Shown here one piece after another: positions 9,108-17,263 of a stretch of DNA of 39,047 nucleotides. The position numbers and the translations under genes were made by a program. Each line of letters opens with the position of its first letter. Position 1 is the stretch's first letter. Source of the stretch: Myxococcus llanfairpwllgwyngyllgogerychwyrndrobwllllantysiliogogogochensis (GTDB taxonomy: Bacteria; Myxococcota; Myxococcia; Myxococcales; Myxococcaceae); assembly GCF_006636215.1 (NCBI RefSeq), contig NZ_VIFM01000085.1:1-39047 (forward strand), in the 5' to 3' direction. Under the pieces are notes generated by a model. The model was not told where the DNA came from and ran no database searches. It was given only the letters and a program-made list of their open reading frames with translations.

Positions 9108-10631
9108 ATGTCCCTTCCCCCGACGCGGCACTTCCACGTGGCCATCGCGGGCAGTGGGTTCGGCGGCCTGGGGATGGCCATCCGGCTCAAGCAGGAGGGG
9201 CTGGAGGACTTCGTCCTCTTCGAGCGCGCGGACGACGTGGGCGGCGTCTGGCGGGACAATGCGTATCCGGGGTGCGCGTGCGATGTGCCGTCGCATCTGT
9301 ATTCGTTCTCCTTCGCGCCGAATCCGCGCTGGTCCCGGGCGTACTCGCCCCAGCCGGAGATTCACGCGTACCTGCGCGACTGCGCGGAGCGCTTCGGCGT
9401 GCTCCCCCACGTGCGCTTCCGTCACGCCGTGGAGGACGCGCGCTGGGATGACGATGCGCGGCACTGGCGCCTCCAGACGTCGGAGGGGTTCTTCACCGCG
9501 GACGTCTTCATCCTCGCGGCGGGGGCGTTCGGCGAGCCGGTACAGCCCTCGCTCCCGGGGCTGGAGCGCTTCCAGGGCAAGGTGATGCACTCGGCGCGGT
9601 GGGACCCTTCGCATGAGCTGACGGGCAGGAAGGTCGCCGTGGTGGGCACGGGCGCGTCCGCGATTCAATTCGTCCCGGCCATCCAGCCGAAGGTCGAGCG
9701 GCTGGTCCTCTTCCAGCGCACGCCTCCCTGGATTCTGCCGCGCAATGACCACGCGATTTCGGGCTGGAAGCAGTGGCTGTACGCGCGTGTTCCCGGGGCG
9801 CGGTGGCTGATGCGCGCGGGCCTCTACGCGGTGAAGGAGCTGTCCGCGCTGGCGTTCATGTATCCGTGGATCATCCGCTGGGCCCAGCGAGGGGCATGGC
9901 GGCACCTGAAGCAGTCCGTCCCGGACCCGGTGCTGCGCGCGAAGCTGCGACCCTCCTACACCATGGGTTGCAAGCGAGTGCTCGTGTCGGACGACTACCT
10001 GCCGGCGCTGACGCGGGAGAATGTCGAGGTCGTCACGGAGGGGCTCCAGGAGGTGCGCGAGCACTCCGTCGTCACGGCATCGGGCGTCGAGCATCCGGTG
10101 GACACGCTCATCTTCGGGACGGGCTTTCAGATAACGGAGCCGTCATTCGCCCGGCACATCCGGGGGCGCGATGGGCGCACGTTGGCGGAGACGTGGGCAG
10201 GGAGCATGAAGGCGCACCTGGGGACGTCGGTGAGCGGGTTCCCCAACTTCTTCATGTTGCTGGGGCCAAACACGGGGCTGGGGCACACGTCCGTCATCCT
10301 GATGATTGAGAGCCAGCTTGCGCATGTGCTCAGCGCGCTGCGCTACTTGGAGGGCAGGGGGCTGGCGGCGGTGGAGCCGACGGTGGAGGCACAGGAGGCG
10401 TTCGTTCGCGACGTCGACGCGCGGATGGCGCGGACGGTGTGGATGCGGGGCGGGTGTGTGAGCTGGTACCTGGATGCGACGGGGCGCAACTCGACGCTGT
10501 GGCCGGGCTTCACCTTCGACTACAGGCGTCGCGTCGCCACCTTCGAGCCCTCGGAATATGTCGCCATCACCCGGCGTGGGCGCGCGTCTTTGAAGACCGG
10601 GGCGAGCCCTCGGAAGCAGGCGCACGGCTGA
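9108..10631 (+). CDS. Flavin-containing monooxygenase, Baeyer-Villiger type
   Basis: This 507-residue FAD/NADPH enzyme has the FAD-binding Rossmann motif GSGFGGLGMA at the N-terminus, GGVWRDNAYPGCACDVPS, the Baeyer-Villiger fingerprint FQGKVMHSARW (FxGxxxHxxxW), and the second Rossmann motif VVGTGASAIQFVP for NADPH. All are intact. Such enzymes insert oxygen next to a ketone to give an ester or lactone. The substrate is not readable, but the partner dehydrogenase suggests oxidation of an alcohol to a ketone followed by ester formation. The start has GGAGG a few bases before ATG. It is the first gene of a three-gene co-directional unit. Confidence 0.93.
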   Translation: MSLPPTRHFHVAIAGSGFGGLGMAIRLKQEGLEDFVLFERADDVGGVWRDNAYPGCACDVPSHLYSFSFAPNPRWSRAYSPQPEIHAYLRDCAERFGVLPHVRFRHAVEDARWDDDARHWRLQTSEGFFTADVFILAAGAFGEPVQPSLPGLERFQGKVMHSARWDPSHELTGRKVAVVGTGASAIQFVPAIQPKVERLVLFQRTPPWILPRNDHAISGWKQWLYARVPGARWLMRAGLYAVKELSALAFMYPWIIRWAQRGAWRHLKQSVPDPVLRAKLRPSYTMGCKRVLVSDDYLPALTRENVEVVTEGLQEVREHSVVTASGVEHPVDTLIFGTGFQITEPSFARHIRGRDGRTLAETWAGSMKAHLGTSVSGFPNFFMLLGPNTGLGHTSVILMIESQLAHVLSALRYLEGRGLAAVEPTVEAQEAFVRDVDARMARTVWMRGGCVSWYLDATGRNSTLWPGFTFDYRRRVATFEPSEYVAITRRGRASLKTGASPRKQAHG

Positions 10632-10635
10632 CGCG

Positions 10636-11511
10636 GTGGCGATGGACGCGGAACGGAGCCAACGGATGAAATCGGTGAAGGACAAGGTCGCGGCGATTAC
10701 CGGAGCGGGCTCGGGCATTGGCCGGGCCACGGCGGTGTTGCTCGCGCGTCAGGGATGTCACGTCGCGCTGTCGGACGTGAATGTGCAGGGACTCTCCGAG
10801 ACGGAGACACAGTGCCGCGCGCACGGCGTCCGTGTCCGGGCAGACCGGGTGGATGTCGCGAAGCGCGAGCAGGTGCATGCGTGGGCGGATGACGTGGCGC
10901 GGGAGTTCGGCGCGGTCCACATCATCATCAACAACGCGGGCGTGGCGTTGGGCGCCACCATCGAGGACACCCGGTACGAGGACTTCGAGTGGCTGATGAA
11001 CATCAACTTCTGGGGGGTGGTGTACGGCACCAAGGCGTTCCTGCCTCACCTGAAGGCGGTGGACGAGGGGCACATCGTCAACGTGTCGAGCGTGTTCGGG
11101 CTGATTGGGGTGCCGACGCAGGCGGCGTACAACTCGGCGAAGTTCGCGGTGAAGGGCTTCACGGAGGCGCTGCGGCAGGAGTTGGAGGTGGATCCGGGGA
11201 CCATCGGCGTCACCTGTGTGCATCCAGGGGGAATCAAGACGAACATCGCGCGCAATGCGCGGGTGACGGTGCGTCGGGGGTGGACGGACGAGCGCTCGTC
11301 GAGTGACTTCGAGAAGGCCTTGGCCACCACGCCGGAGCGGGCGGCGGAGGACATCCTCACGGCGATTCGGAAGAACCGGCGGCGGCAGCTCATTGGCGGG
11401 GACGCGGTCCTCATCGACCTGTTCCAGCGGTTGTTGCCGACCTTGTACCAGCGGGTGCTGGTGGCGGGGGTGCGGCGGCGACGGCGGAAGATGCTGAGCG
11501 CGGCGACATGA
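10636..11511 (+). CDS. Short-chain dehydrogenase/reductase (classical SDR)
   Basis: This 291-residue protein has the classical SDR motifs: TGAGSGIG for cofactor binding, an Asp after strand 2 (LSDVNV), NNAG, the catalytic Ser in NVSSVFG, and YNSAK (YxxxK). It oxidises or reduces a hydroxyl/keto group with NAD(P); the Asp after strand 2 favours NAD(H). A GTG at 10636 is the longest start; ATG at 10642 or 10666 is also possible, and the last sits directly before the conserved fold. It starts 4 bases after the monooxygenase stop and overlaps the TetR gene by 4 bases. Confidence 0.92.
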   Translation: MAMDAERSQRMKSVKDKVAAITGAGSGIGRATAVLLARQGCHVALSDVNVQGLSETETQCRAHGVRVRADRVDVAKREQVHAWADDVAREFGAVHIIINNAGVALGATIEDTRYEDFEWLMNINFWGVVYGTKAFLPHLKAVDEGHIVNVSSVFGLIGVPTQAAYNSAKFAVKGFTEALRQELEVDPGTIGVTCVHPGGIKTNIARNARVTVRRGWTDERSSSDFEKALATTPERAAEDILTAIRKNRRRQLIGGDAVLIDLFQRLLPTLYQRVLVAGVRRRRRKMLSAAT

Positions 11512-12215
11512 AGCGCACGCGCGTGAAGGACTCGCGGCGCGCGACGAAGGAAGCGCCTTCGAGGACGCGTCGGCCGGCCTCGCGAGAGAAGGCGCGGGCG
11601 CGGGTGACGCCGCTCTCGCAGCGGCTGGAGGTGCCCTCGCGGGCGACGCCGCAGGACCTCTTCTCGCTGGCGATGCGGTGGTGGAACGAAGGAGAGCGCT
11701 TCGATATCGGCCGGATGGCGCAGGAGCTGGGCGTCAGTCGGGCGACGGTGTTCCGCTGGGCGGGGACGCGGGAGCTGCTCTATGGGGAGGTGCTGTCCTT
11801 TCGGTTCGAGGCCGCGCTCACCGCCGCGAGGAGCGAGTTCCAGGGGGAGGGGACGGCGTATGTGGCGGACGTCACCCAGCGCCTCATCCACCTGATTGTG
11901 GAGGACGCGCCCCTGCGGCGCTTCATCCAGCAGGACTCCGAGTACGCGATGCGCGTGCTGATGTCGAAGAGCAGCCGGGTGGAGGAGCGCTGCGCGGCGA
12001 GCATCCGGAGGGCGCTGGAGGAGGGCGTGAGGGAGAAGCGCCTCCGACCGGCGATGGGGCTGGAGGCGTTGTCGAACGTCATCGTGAGGGTGGGGCAGTT
12101 CTTCCTGTACCGGGACGCGCTCACGGGCGACCCGCCGGATGTGCAGGCCGCCATCACCGCGACGCTCATCCTCCTCACCGCGGAGGAGGGGGATGCGCGG
12201 TGGAACAGGCGGTGA
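11508..12215 (+). CDS. TetR/AcrR-family transcriptional regulator (QsdR-like)
   Basis: This 235-residue protein has an Arg/Lys-rich 50-residue N-terminal tail followed by the TetR-type DNA-binding domain: RFDIGRMAQELGVSRATVFRWAGTRELLYGEVL, where the recognition helix is VSRATVFRW. The rest is an all-helical ligand domain. TRP replaced by 'VFRWAG' is like the QsdR branch of TetR rather than the usual 'YYHFxxKexL'. The ATG overlaps the dehydrogenase stop (ATGA), so it is the last gene of the monooxygenase operon. Autoregulation through the palindromes at 9033-9070 is likely but inferred. Confidence 0.88.
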   Translation: MKRTRVKDSRRATKEAPSRTRRPASREKARARVTPLSQRLEVPSRATPQDLFSLAMRWWNEGERFDIGRMAQELGVSRATVFRWAGTRELLYGEVLSFRFEAALTAARSEFQGEGTAYVADVTQRLIHLIVEDAPLRRFIQQDSEYAMRVLMSKSSRVEERCAASIRRALEEGVREKRLRPAMGLEALSNVIVRVGQFFLYRDALTGDPPDVQAAITATLILLTAEEGDARWNRR

Positions 12216-12414
12216 CGACGCAGCGCGAGGTGGGCGTCAGGCGGTGAGCGTCAAGGTGGCTGTCGCGTGAGAGAGCTCATCCAATCCTGACGACGGCAAG
12301 ACACTCTTTGTCTGCGAAAATTGCATGGTTCTGGACAATGAGCGCGCTGGATACTGGGCGACCCTTGCCGATGCCTGAGATTGATTGCGTAGACTGGCGA
12401 ATACGGCGAACCTT

Positions 12415-13419
12415 ATGTGGGTCCTTTCGAATCGCACGCCTTTTGGCGCCGAACGTACCTGGATTCGAGACAAGGACGGCAATCACGTCTGGGTTGTTGC
12501 CGTCAAGGCAACCTTCGAGTTCGACGAGCGAGGTCGCCTGAGCCTATCCGCCGAACAGGGCCTCCCGCTGCATGAGCCTGTCTATCTGGGGGCTCCCGGC
12601 CAGTCCAGCCTCCAATATGAGGCCGAACTCGTTGCGCCCAAGCCGCATACCGATGTCGTCATTCATGCCTGTGCGCATGCGCCAGGCGGGCGGCCCGCTT
12701 CGAGGGTCGACGTTGCTGTTCGCATCCACGACGTGGACAAGATGCTGGTGGTCCACGGAGAACGTGTCTACCGGCGTGGCGTTCTGGGCGTGAGACCATC
12801 AACCGCAGAGCCCTTCGTGCGTCAGCGCATCCACTACGAATGGGCATGGGGAGGGTTCGATACCAACGACCCGGACCCTCGCAAGCACCGTGGGGATTCT
12901 CGCAACCCCGTGGGACGGGGTCTGGCCACTCGTGATGCGCATCTCGTAGGGCAGCCCGCCCATCGCATCGAGTACCTGCAAGGCAATCCCGCGGAGAATG
13001 GGCCTGCTGGCTTTGGTCCCATCGCCAGCCACTGGTCACCACGTATCGAACTGTTCGGCACTTTCGACGATGTCTGGTCGAAGACTCAACGCCCACTGCT
13101 GCCGCGCGACTTCGACGCCCGTTCGGCCCTCTGCGCACCTGTTGATCAGCGTTCGTCACGTCGTCTTGTGGGTGGAGAACGGATTGCGCTACACCAGCTC
13201 TCGCCACACGGCTCACTTGGATTGGTCCTACCTCGCCTACGCTTCGGGTTTGACACCCATTTTGGATCCATTCGGCAATTCCACGAGGCCACACTGGGTA
13301 CAGTGCTCATCGAACCTGAGCTGAAGAAACTGAGTATGGTCTACCAGACGGGGCTCAAGGTTGGACCGCTCGAACTCGACCACCTCGACTTTACGGTGAT
13401 TACCATGAGGCCCGACTGA
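12415..13419 (+). CDS. DUF2169-family type VI secretion effector adaptor
   Basis: This 334-residue protein starts at MWVLSNRTPFGAERTWIRDK, the usual beginning of DUF2169. Conserved blocks seen are HVWVVAVKATFEF, PYEWAWGG-like HYEWAWGGFD, NPVGRG, and the C-terminal end TLGTVLIEPELKKLSMVYQ. DUF2169 proteins (for example the Agrobacterium adaptor for Tde2) load PAAR-like effectors onto VgrG. The next genes are exactly that kind of effector set. The whole cassette has visibly more A/T at third codon positions than its neighbours. The roughly 200 bases upstream hold no promoter or ribosome site that I can call with confidence. Confidence 0.9.
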   Translation: MWVLSNRTPFGAERTWIRDKDGNHVWVVAVKATFEFDERGRLSLSAEQGLPLHEPVYLGAPGQSSLQYEAELVAPKPHTDVVIHACAHAPGGRPASRVDVAVRIHDVDKMLVVHGERVYRRGVLGVRPSTAEPFVRQRIHYEWAWGGFDTNDPDPRKHRGDSRNPVGRGLATRDAHLVGQPAHRIEYLQGNPAENGPAGFGPIASHWSPRIELFGTFDDVWSKTQRPLLPRDFDARSALCAPVDQRSSRRLVGGERIALHQLSPHGSLGLVLPRLRFGFDTHFGSIRQFHEATLGTVLIEPELKKLSMVYQTGLKVGPLELDHLDFTVITMRPD

Positions 13420-13420
13420 G

Positions 13421-14512
13421 ATGAGTGCGGCGCTACAAATTGTCGCGGCCGGAGCACGGACGCCCGTGGGGACGACCGCGGAGACCACTGCCGCCGCGAT
13501 TCGAGCAGGTATCAGCCGAGTGCGACGCGTGCAGGTATCGGAACTGGGAAGCGGGACGGATTCATTTCTCGCGCAGGATGGCTTGCTCGACCGCCGGGAG
13601 TGGGGTGCAGCAGAGCGCATGGCTGCACTTGGAGTCGCGGCGCTGGCCGAAGTTCTTGAGAAACTGGCGCCAGCGGCGGCACAGTGGAATGTCGAGGTGC
13701 CTGTGCTCGTCGGATTCCCGGAAGAGCGCCCGGGTTGGGCGCCCCCCGACCTTCAGCGGGTGGTTGCCATGCTGAGTGCCGTCGACGCCGGTCGTCTTCG
13801 CCTGCGAGTCGAGCCTCGCCTCACAGGCCATGCGGCGGCACTGGAGAGCCTTCACCAGGCTGTTACGTGGGGCGGCCACGCTGGTCGGTGCCCCTTGATA
13901 CTCGTGGGTGGGATCGACAGCTACCAGGACCTCGAAACGCTCGATTGGCTGCGTGAAAACAATCAGTGGCTGGAGGAGGGGTCTCGTACGGGGTTTGCTC
14001 CTGGAGAATCCGCTGCCTTCATCGCACTGATGCCTGAGTCCAACGCACGCAAGCTGGGCTTGGCGCCCGCCGCGAGTGTGCGCGCGACGGCTACGGCTCG
14101 TGAGACCCAGTTGATAAACACGCCCGCGCTCAACCTGGCGGACGGGCTGACTTCAGTCGTGCGCCAAGCCCTCAACCCACTCGACAAACCACGAGACGTG
14201 GTCGAGAACATCTACTGCGACATCAACGGCGAGCGGTATCGCACCGAGGAATGGGGCTTCGTGGCGCTGCGACTCGGGGCTTCATTTCGTGATGCCTCCG
14301 CCTACCATACTCCCGTGCGGAGTTGCGGCGAGGTGGGTGCGGCGACAGGCGCGTTGAACTTGCTGATGTGCGCGCAAGCATGGCGCCGAGAGTATTCACG
14401 TGGCCCTCGTACGTTGGTCTGGGGCAGCTCTGATGCCGGACTTCGGGCCGCTGCACTGCTTGAGGCGCCGAGTCCTGGGCATCGAGGAGAAATCCGAACA
14501 TGGGCACCGTAG
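13421..14512 (+). CDS. Ketosynthase-like (thiolase-fold) protein of T6SS cassettes, catalytic residues lost
   Basis: This 363-residue protein has a beta-ketoacyl-synthase fold outline: N-terminal IVAAGARTPVGTTAETTAAAIRAG, a nucleophile-elbow region RLTGHAAALESLHQA, LILVGGIDSYQD, GFAPGESAAFIAL, and YCDINGERYRTEEWGF. At the elbow the active-site Cys of CSSSxxAL is replaced (GHAAAL). The second-His site (GH) reads SCGEVGAATGAL. It therefore should not condense acyl groups and is probably a structural or chaperone part. Such proteins recur beside DUF2169 and DUF4150 genes. It starts 1 base after the DUF2169 stop and overlaps the effector gene by 13 bases. Confidence 0.8.
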   Translation: MSAALQIVAAGARTPVGTTAETTAAAIRAGISRVRRVQVSELGSGTDSFLAQDGLLDRREWGAAERMAALGVAALAEVLEKLAPAAAQWNVEVPVLVGFPEERPGWAPPDLQRVVAMLSAVDAGRLRLRVEPRLTGHAAALESLHQAVTWGGHAGRCPLILVGGIDSYQDLETLDWLRENNQWLEEGSRTGFAPGESAAFIALMPESNARKLGLAPAASVRATATARETQLINTPALNLADGLTSVVRQALNPLDKPRDVVENIYCDINGERYRTEEWGFVALRLGASFRDASAYHTPVRSCGEVGAATGALNLLMCAQAWRREYSRGPRTLVWGSSDAGLRAAALLEAPSPGHRGEIRTWAP

Positions 14513-15768
14513 CCATCAATCCCCCGAAGACCCCTGTCACCCAGGGTAGCTCGGGAGTTGCAGCAGCCACGCTTCCTAATGTCTGCAAGATGCCTGGCCC
14601 GCCTGCTCCGTTTGTTCCCACTCCATTGCCAAATATCGGCAAGAGTGGCGACTCGCCCAAAGGCTACTCCAAGACGGTGACCATTGACGGACAGCCTGTC
14701 GCTGTCGCAGGGGCAAGCTTTGGCAGTCAGGGTGACATGGCCAGCAAGGGGACCGGTGGTGGCCTCATCTCCAGCAACACCCATGGTCCCACGAAGTTCT
14801 TGGGACCCGGTTCGATGAACGTTCAAATCGAAGGCAAGAACGTCCAGTTGTTGAGCGACCCCATGCTCAACAACTGTGGTCCCTCAGGCAGCCCTGCCAA
14901 TGCCGCCACCATGACGGGGCTCATCCAGAATGCCAAGGTCGTTGCCGTCACCTATGGCGACGACAAGCCATGTGGGAGATGTGGCAAGACGCATCCGCTG
15001 GAGGCTGGCGCTGAGACGCTAGATATGATTCGCGCGCTGACCAAAGCCGTGCGCAACGCTTTTGATGCGCAGAAGGAGAAGATTCGAGACCTGAACAATG
15101 CGAACATCGAACTCGCGCGGAAACGCAGAGCGCACATTCCACTGCGGCGATTGCAGAAAAAAGGGCTGCTGACAGATCCCCAGAAACAAGAACTGGCAGG
15201 CTTGACCGGCGAAATTCAAAGCCTCGAGGCCAAGGTGGGTGCTCTTGAGGCGTTCTTCGAAGTGAACGCCGTCCTTCGGATGGAGGTGGCATATGGCACC
15301 TTCTCCAAGGGCTACATGCTCGGCGTGATGATTTGTGTGTGCAAGCAAGGAGGGAAGCTTGCCGCCTGTTCGGGCAAGGCACCCCCGGCTTTTGCGAGAG
15401 CCGTGTCATCTGCGGGCTTCGTATGTGCAAGTCCTCTTGTCGGGGGCGCCGGTGATAACTCGGACCCATGGCAGTGTGCCGCCAAGCAAATCATGCAGAA
15501 GAATCAGGGTCACAAACCGCGTCAGCTCATTGAGAGATGGTTCTCTCCCATGGTGAAAGGCCTCAAGACGCTTGACGGGTCGAGTGTCGCCAAGATGGGG
15601 ACCAAGATTGTCTTCGAGGCATTGGTCGAGGACCCCGTGACGAAGAGGGTCACCTTGGAGAAAGAGTACAGCAAGAAGGACGGCTTCAAGTCTGGCGAGA
15701 ACGTGCCGTCGTGCGCGAAATGCCAGGAAGGGCTCCCTGCCTTGTACTGCGATACGAAGTGTCCTTGA
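14500..15768 (+). CDS. PAAR-like DUF4150 effector with C-terminal deaminase-like toxin region
   Basis: This 422-residue protein has three parts. Residues 1-150 are the DUF4150 PAAR-like tip (PNVCKMPGPPAPFVPTPLPN, GSQGDMASKGTGGGLISS, DPMLNNCG). A Cys/His cluster PCGRCGKTH (157-165) follows, then a charged coiled-coil-like helix (about 172-255). The C-terminal region has a strand pair (VMICVCKQGGKLAACSG), CAAK at 326-329 opening a helix, and SCAKCQEGLPALYC at 404-417. This order matches the deaminase fold ([H/C]xE then CxxC), but the Glu is Ala here. It would be carried on VgrG into neighbours. The start has GAGGAG upstream. The toxin assignment is a motif-level inference. Confidence 0.75.
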   Translation: MGTVAINPPKTPVTQGSSGVAAATLPNVCKMPGPPAPFVPTPLPNIGKSGDSPKGYSKTVTIDGQPVAVAGASFGSQGDMASKGTGGGLISSNTHGPTKFLGPGSMNVQIEGKNVQLLSDPMLNNCGPSGSPANAATMTGLIQNAKVVAVTYGDDKPCGRCGKTHPLEAGAETLDMIRALTKAVRNAFDAQKEKIRDLNNANIELARKRRAHIPLRRLQKKGLLTDPQKQELAGLTGEIQSLEAKVGALEAFFEVNAVLRMEVAYGTFSKGYMLGVMICVCKQGGKLAACSGKAPPAFARAVSSAGFVCASPLVGGAGDNSDPWQCAAKQIMQKNQGHKPRQLIERWFSPMVKGLKTLDGSSVAKMGTKIVFEALVEDPVTKRVTLEKEYSKKDGFKSGENVPSCAKCQEGLPALYCDTKCP

Positions 15769-15781
15769 CGCGGAGGCAAGC

Positions 15782-16513
15782 ATGAAGGCACTTGTCGAAC
15801 TCATCGAAAAATATCGCCCCGGTTTCGCACGGGAGATTGAGCCCGCCGACGAGGTGGATATCGAGCTCCTGGAAGAACACGCAGGGGCATTGCCAGGGGC
15901 CTACCTGCGTTTCCTTCAGACCATGGGCTCCAGAATGGGCGGACTCGAGCTTGCGGAGGCCGACCTCTCCATCGATGGGAAAATCCTGACCTACCAAACC
16001 CTGTCCTGGTTGCGGCATGGCCGCTGTCTCCTGGTGGCGGGGGACAATGGGCCGGCAGGCTGGGACTATTTCCTCGACCGTGCGAAGCCGCATGGCGGCG
16101 ATGACTGCTTGCTCGTCCGCATGCCGCTCGAGAAGAACCTCTCTCCGGATACCGCTCACTTGGCGCACGTAGGTCTGGAGGAGTTTCTTTACTACGAAGC
16201 CTTCAAGGCCGTTCGCTTGTCGGCTTTTCCCTATCGAAGAGTCTTTACTTCACCTGACGCCCCTAACTCCGCTCCCCGATTTCGCTCGGACCTTGTGTCG
16301 ACCCTGGCCGACGAGCATGACTTCAAGCGCATCCCTCCTACCGAGCGCTGCGCGCTCTATGATCGCGATGACGCGTGTCTGCTCCTCTATCGGCACCCTG
16401 CGGCGCCGATGTTCTCATTGAGCCTGGGCTGCGAGGACCCGGTGAAAATGGAGCTGTTGGCCAGCGAGTTCGAGGCGCGAACCCAGCTGAAAGGCGTCAT
16501 CGTGAAGGGGTGA
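15782..16513 (+). CDS. SUKH (SMI1/KNR4)-family probable immunity protein
   Basis: This 243-residue cytoplasmic protein is without signal or membrane segment. The block DIELLEEHAGALPGAYLRFL then GSRMGGLELAEADLSIDG matches the SUKH opening: a helix ending in LP..Y..FL followed by the GG loop. SUKH proteins are common immunity factors, often beside deaminase or nuclease toxins. The gene begins 13 bases after the effector stop with GGAGG in front, so effector and immunity are co-expressed. The C-terminal roughly 90 residues (from PYRRVFTSPD) look like a second domain I cannot name. It ends in a convergent gap with the glucan operon. Confidence 0.78.
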   Translation: MKALVELIEKYRPGFAREIEPADEVDIELLEEHAGALPGAYLRFLQTMGSRMGGLELAEADLSIDGKILTYQTLSWLRHGRCLLVAGDNGPAGWDYFLDRAKPHGGDDCLLVRMPLEKNLSPDTAHLAHVGLEEFLYYEAFKAVRLSAFPYRRVFTSPDAPNSAPRFRSDLVSTLADEHDFKRIPPTERCALYDRDDACLLLYRHPAAPMFSLSLGCEDPVKMELLASEFEARTQLKGVIVKG

Positions 16514-16572
16514 TATAGAACCACAGCTCGATTCGGAGGTGCTCGCCTCTTGCTGCCCGTGGGCTCGGCACA

Positions 16573-16603
16573 GGCCCGCTCCCTCGAAACACGGAAGCGG
16601 GCC
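16573..16603. terminator. Probable bidirectional hairpin between the T6SS cassette and the glucan operon
   Basis: GGCCCGCT (16573-16580) pairs with AGCGGGCC (16596-16603). The stem can be extended outward by GGCTCG/CGAGCC across a small bulge. It sits 60 bases after the immunity gene stop and 12 bases after the last glucan-operon stop, so it could end both transcripts. There is no T tract. Confidence 0.6.
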
Positions 16604-16615
16604 CGAGCCTCACAG

Positions 16616-17263
16616 CTAGTTCGTCGTGAAGTACAGGTTGTCCAAGAGCAGTGCGTTGCCCGAGGGCCCACCGCCGGCGATGAACACGAAGGGCGACAGC
16701 ACCGCGCCCAGGCTCACGCCCGCGGCGGTGAAGTCCGACAGCGGAATGGCCAGGTGGTGCCACTGCCCGTCGTTCACATACCCATACTTCGCCACGTCGA
16801 GCTGCACGCCCTCCGTGTCGCTCATCCCAATCTTCACCGAGGCGAACCCCGGGTCCGACGAGTTGAGGCTCACGTGCAGCGTCTTCCACGCGTCCAGGTT
16901 GTGGCCCGTATCCCAGTGGATGCCAAACCCCAACCACCCCTTGCCCGCGTGGACGATGCGGTCCGCCGTCTTCCCCTCGATGCGCGTGTTCGAGGACTCA
17001 ATCGTGACGGTGCCCTCGTACAGGTAGATGTGCGTGTCCACGTCGTTGATGATGATTTCCTCGGACCGGCCTCCCTCGTAGAAGCCGACGAAGAGGCGCC
17101 GCTGGCCCGCCTCGAACGGGAACGGCCCCGGGAGCACCTCGTCCTGGGGATTCGTCCCGGCGTCGTCCTGCGAGGACGGCTGGTGGTTCTCGTAGTCGGA
17201 GGCACCCGGGTCCGGCCGGCACGCGGCCAACGTCAACAGCAGCACTCCCACGGTCCGCTTCAT
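16616..17263 (-). CDS. Lipoprotein with a carbohydrate-binding-like beta-sandwich
   Basis: This 215-residue protein has a type II signal peptide MKRTVGVLLLTLAAC with the lipid Cys at 15. An acidic/Asn-rich linker precedes a single beta-rich domain. Its C-terminal half (KTLHVSLNSSD, ASVKIGM, DGQWHHLAIPLSDF, LLLDNLYF) looks like the jelly-roll found at the end of beta-glucanases and ExoP-type glucohydrolases. Carbohydrate binding at the cell surface is inferred from this and from the operon. It is the last gene of the glucan operon and its ATG overlaps the previous stop (ATGA). Confidence 0.75.
   Translation of the reverse strand: MKRTVGVLLLTLAACRPDPGASDYENHQPSSQDDAGTNPQDEVLPGPFPFEAGQRRLFVGFYEGGRSEEIIINDVDTHIYLYEGTVTIESSNTRIEGKTADRIVHAGKGWLGFGIHWDTGHNLDAWKTLHVSLNSSDPGFASVKIGMSDTEGVQLDVAKYGYVNDGQWHHLAIPLSDFTAAGVSLGAVLSPFVFIAGGGPSGNALLLDNLYFTTN

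Noticed and set aside
13421-14512. Active polyketide or fatty-acid ketosynthase
   Set aside because: Catalytic Cys and His are replaced and the context is a type VI cassette, with no acyl carrier or other PKS gene.
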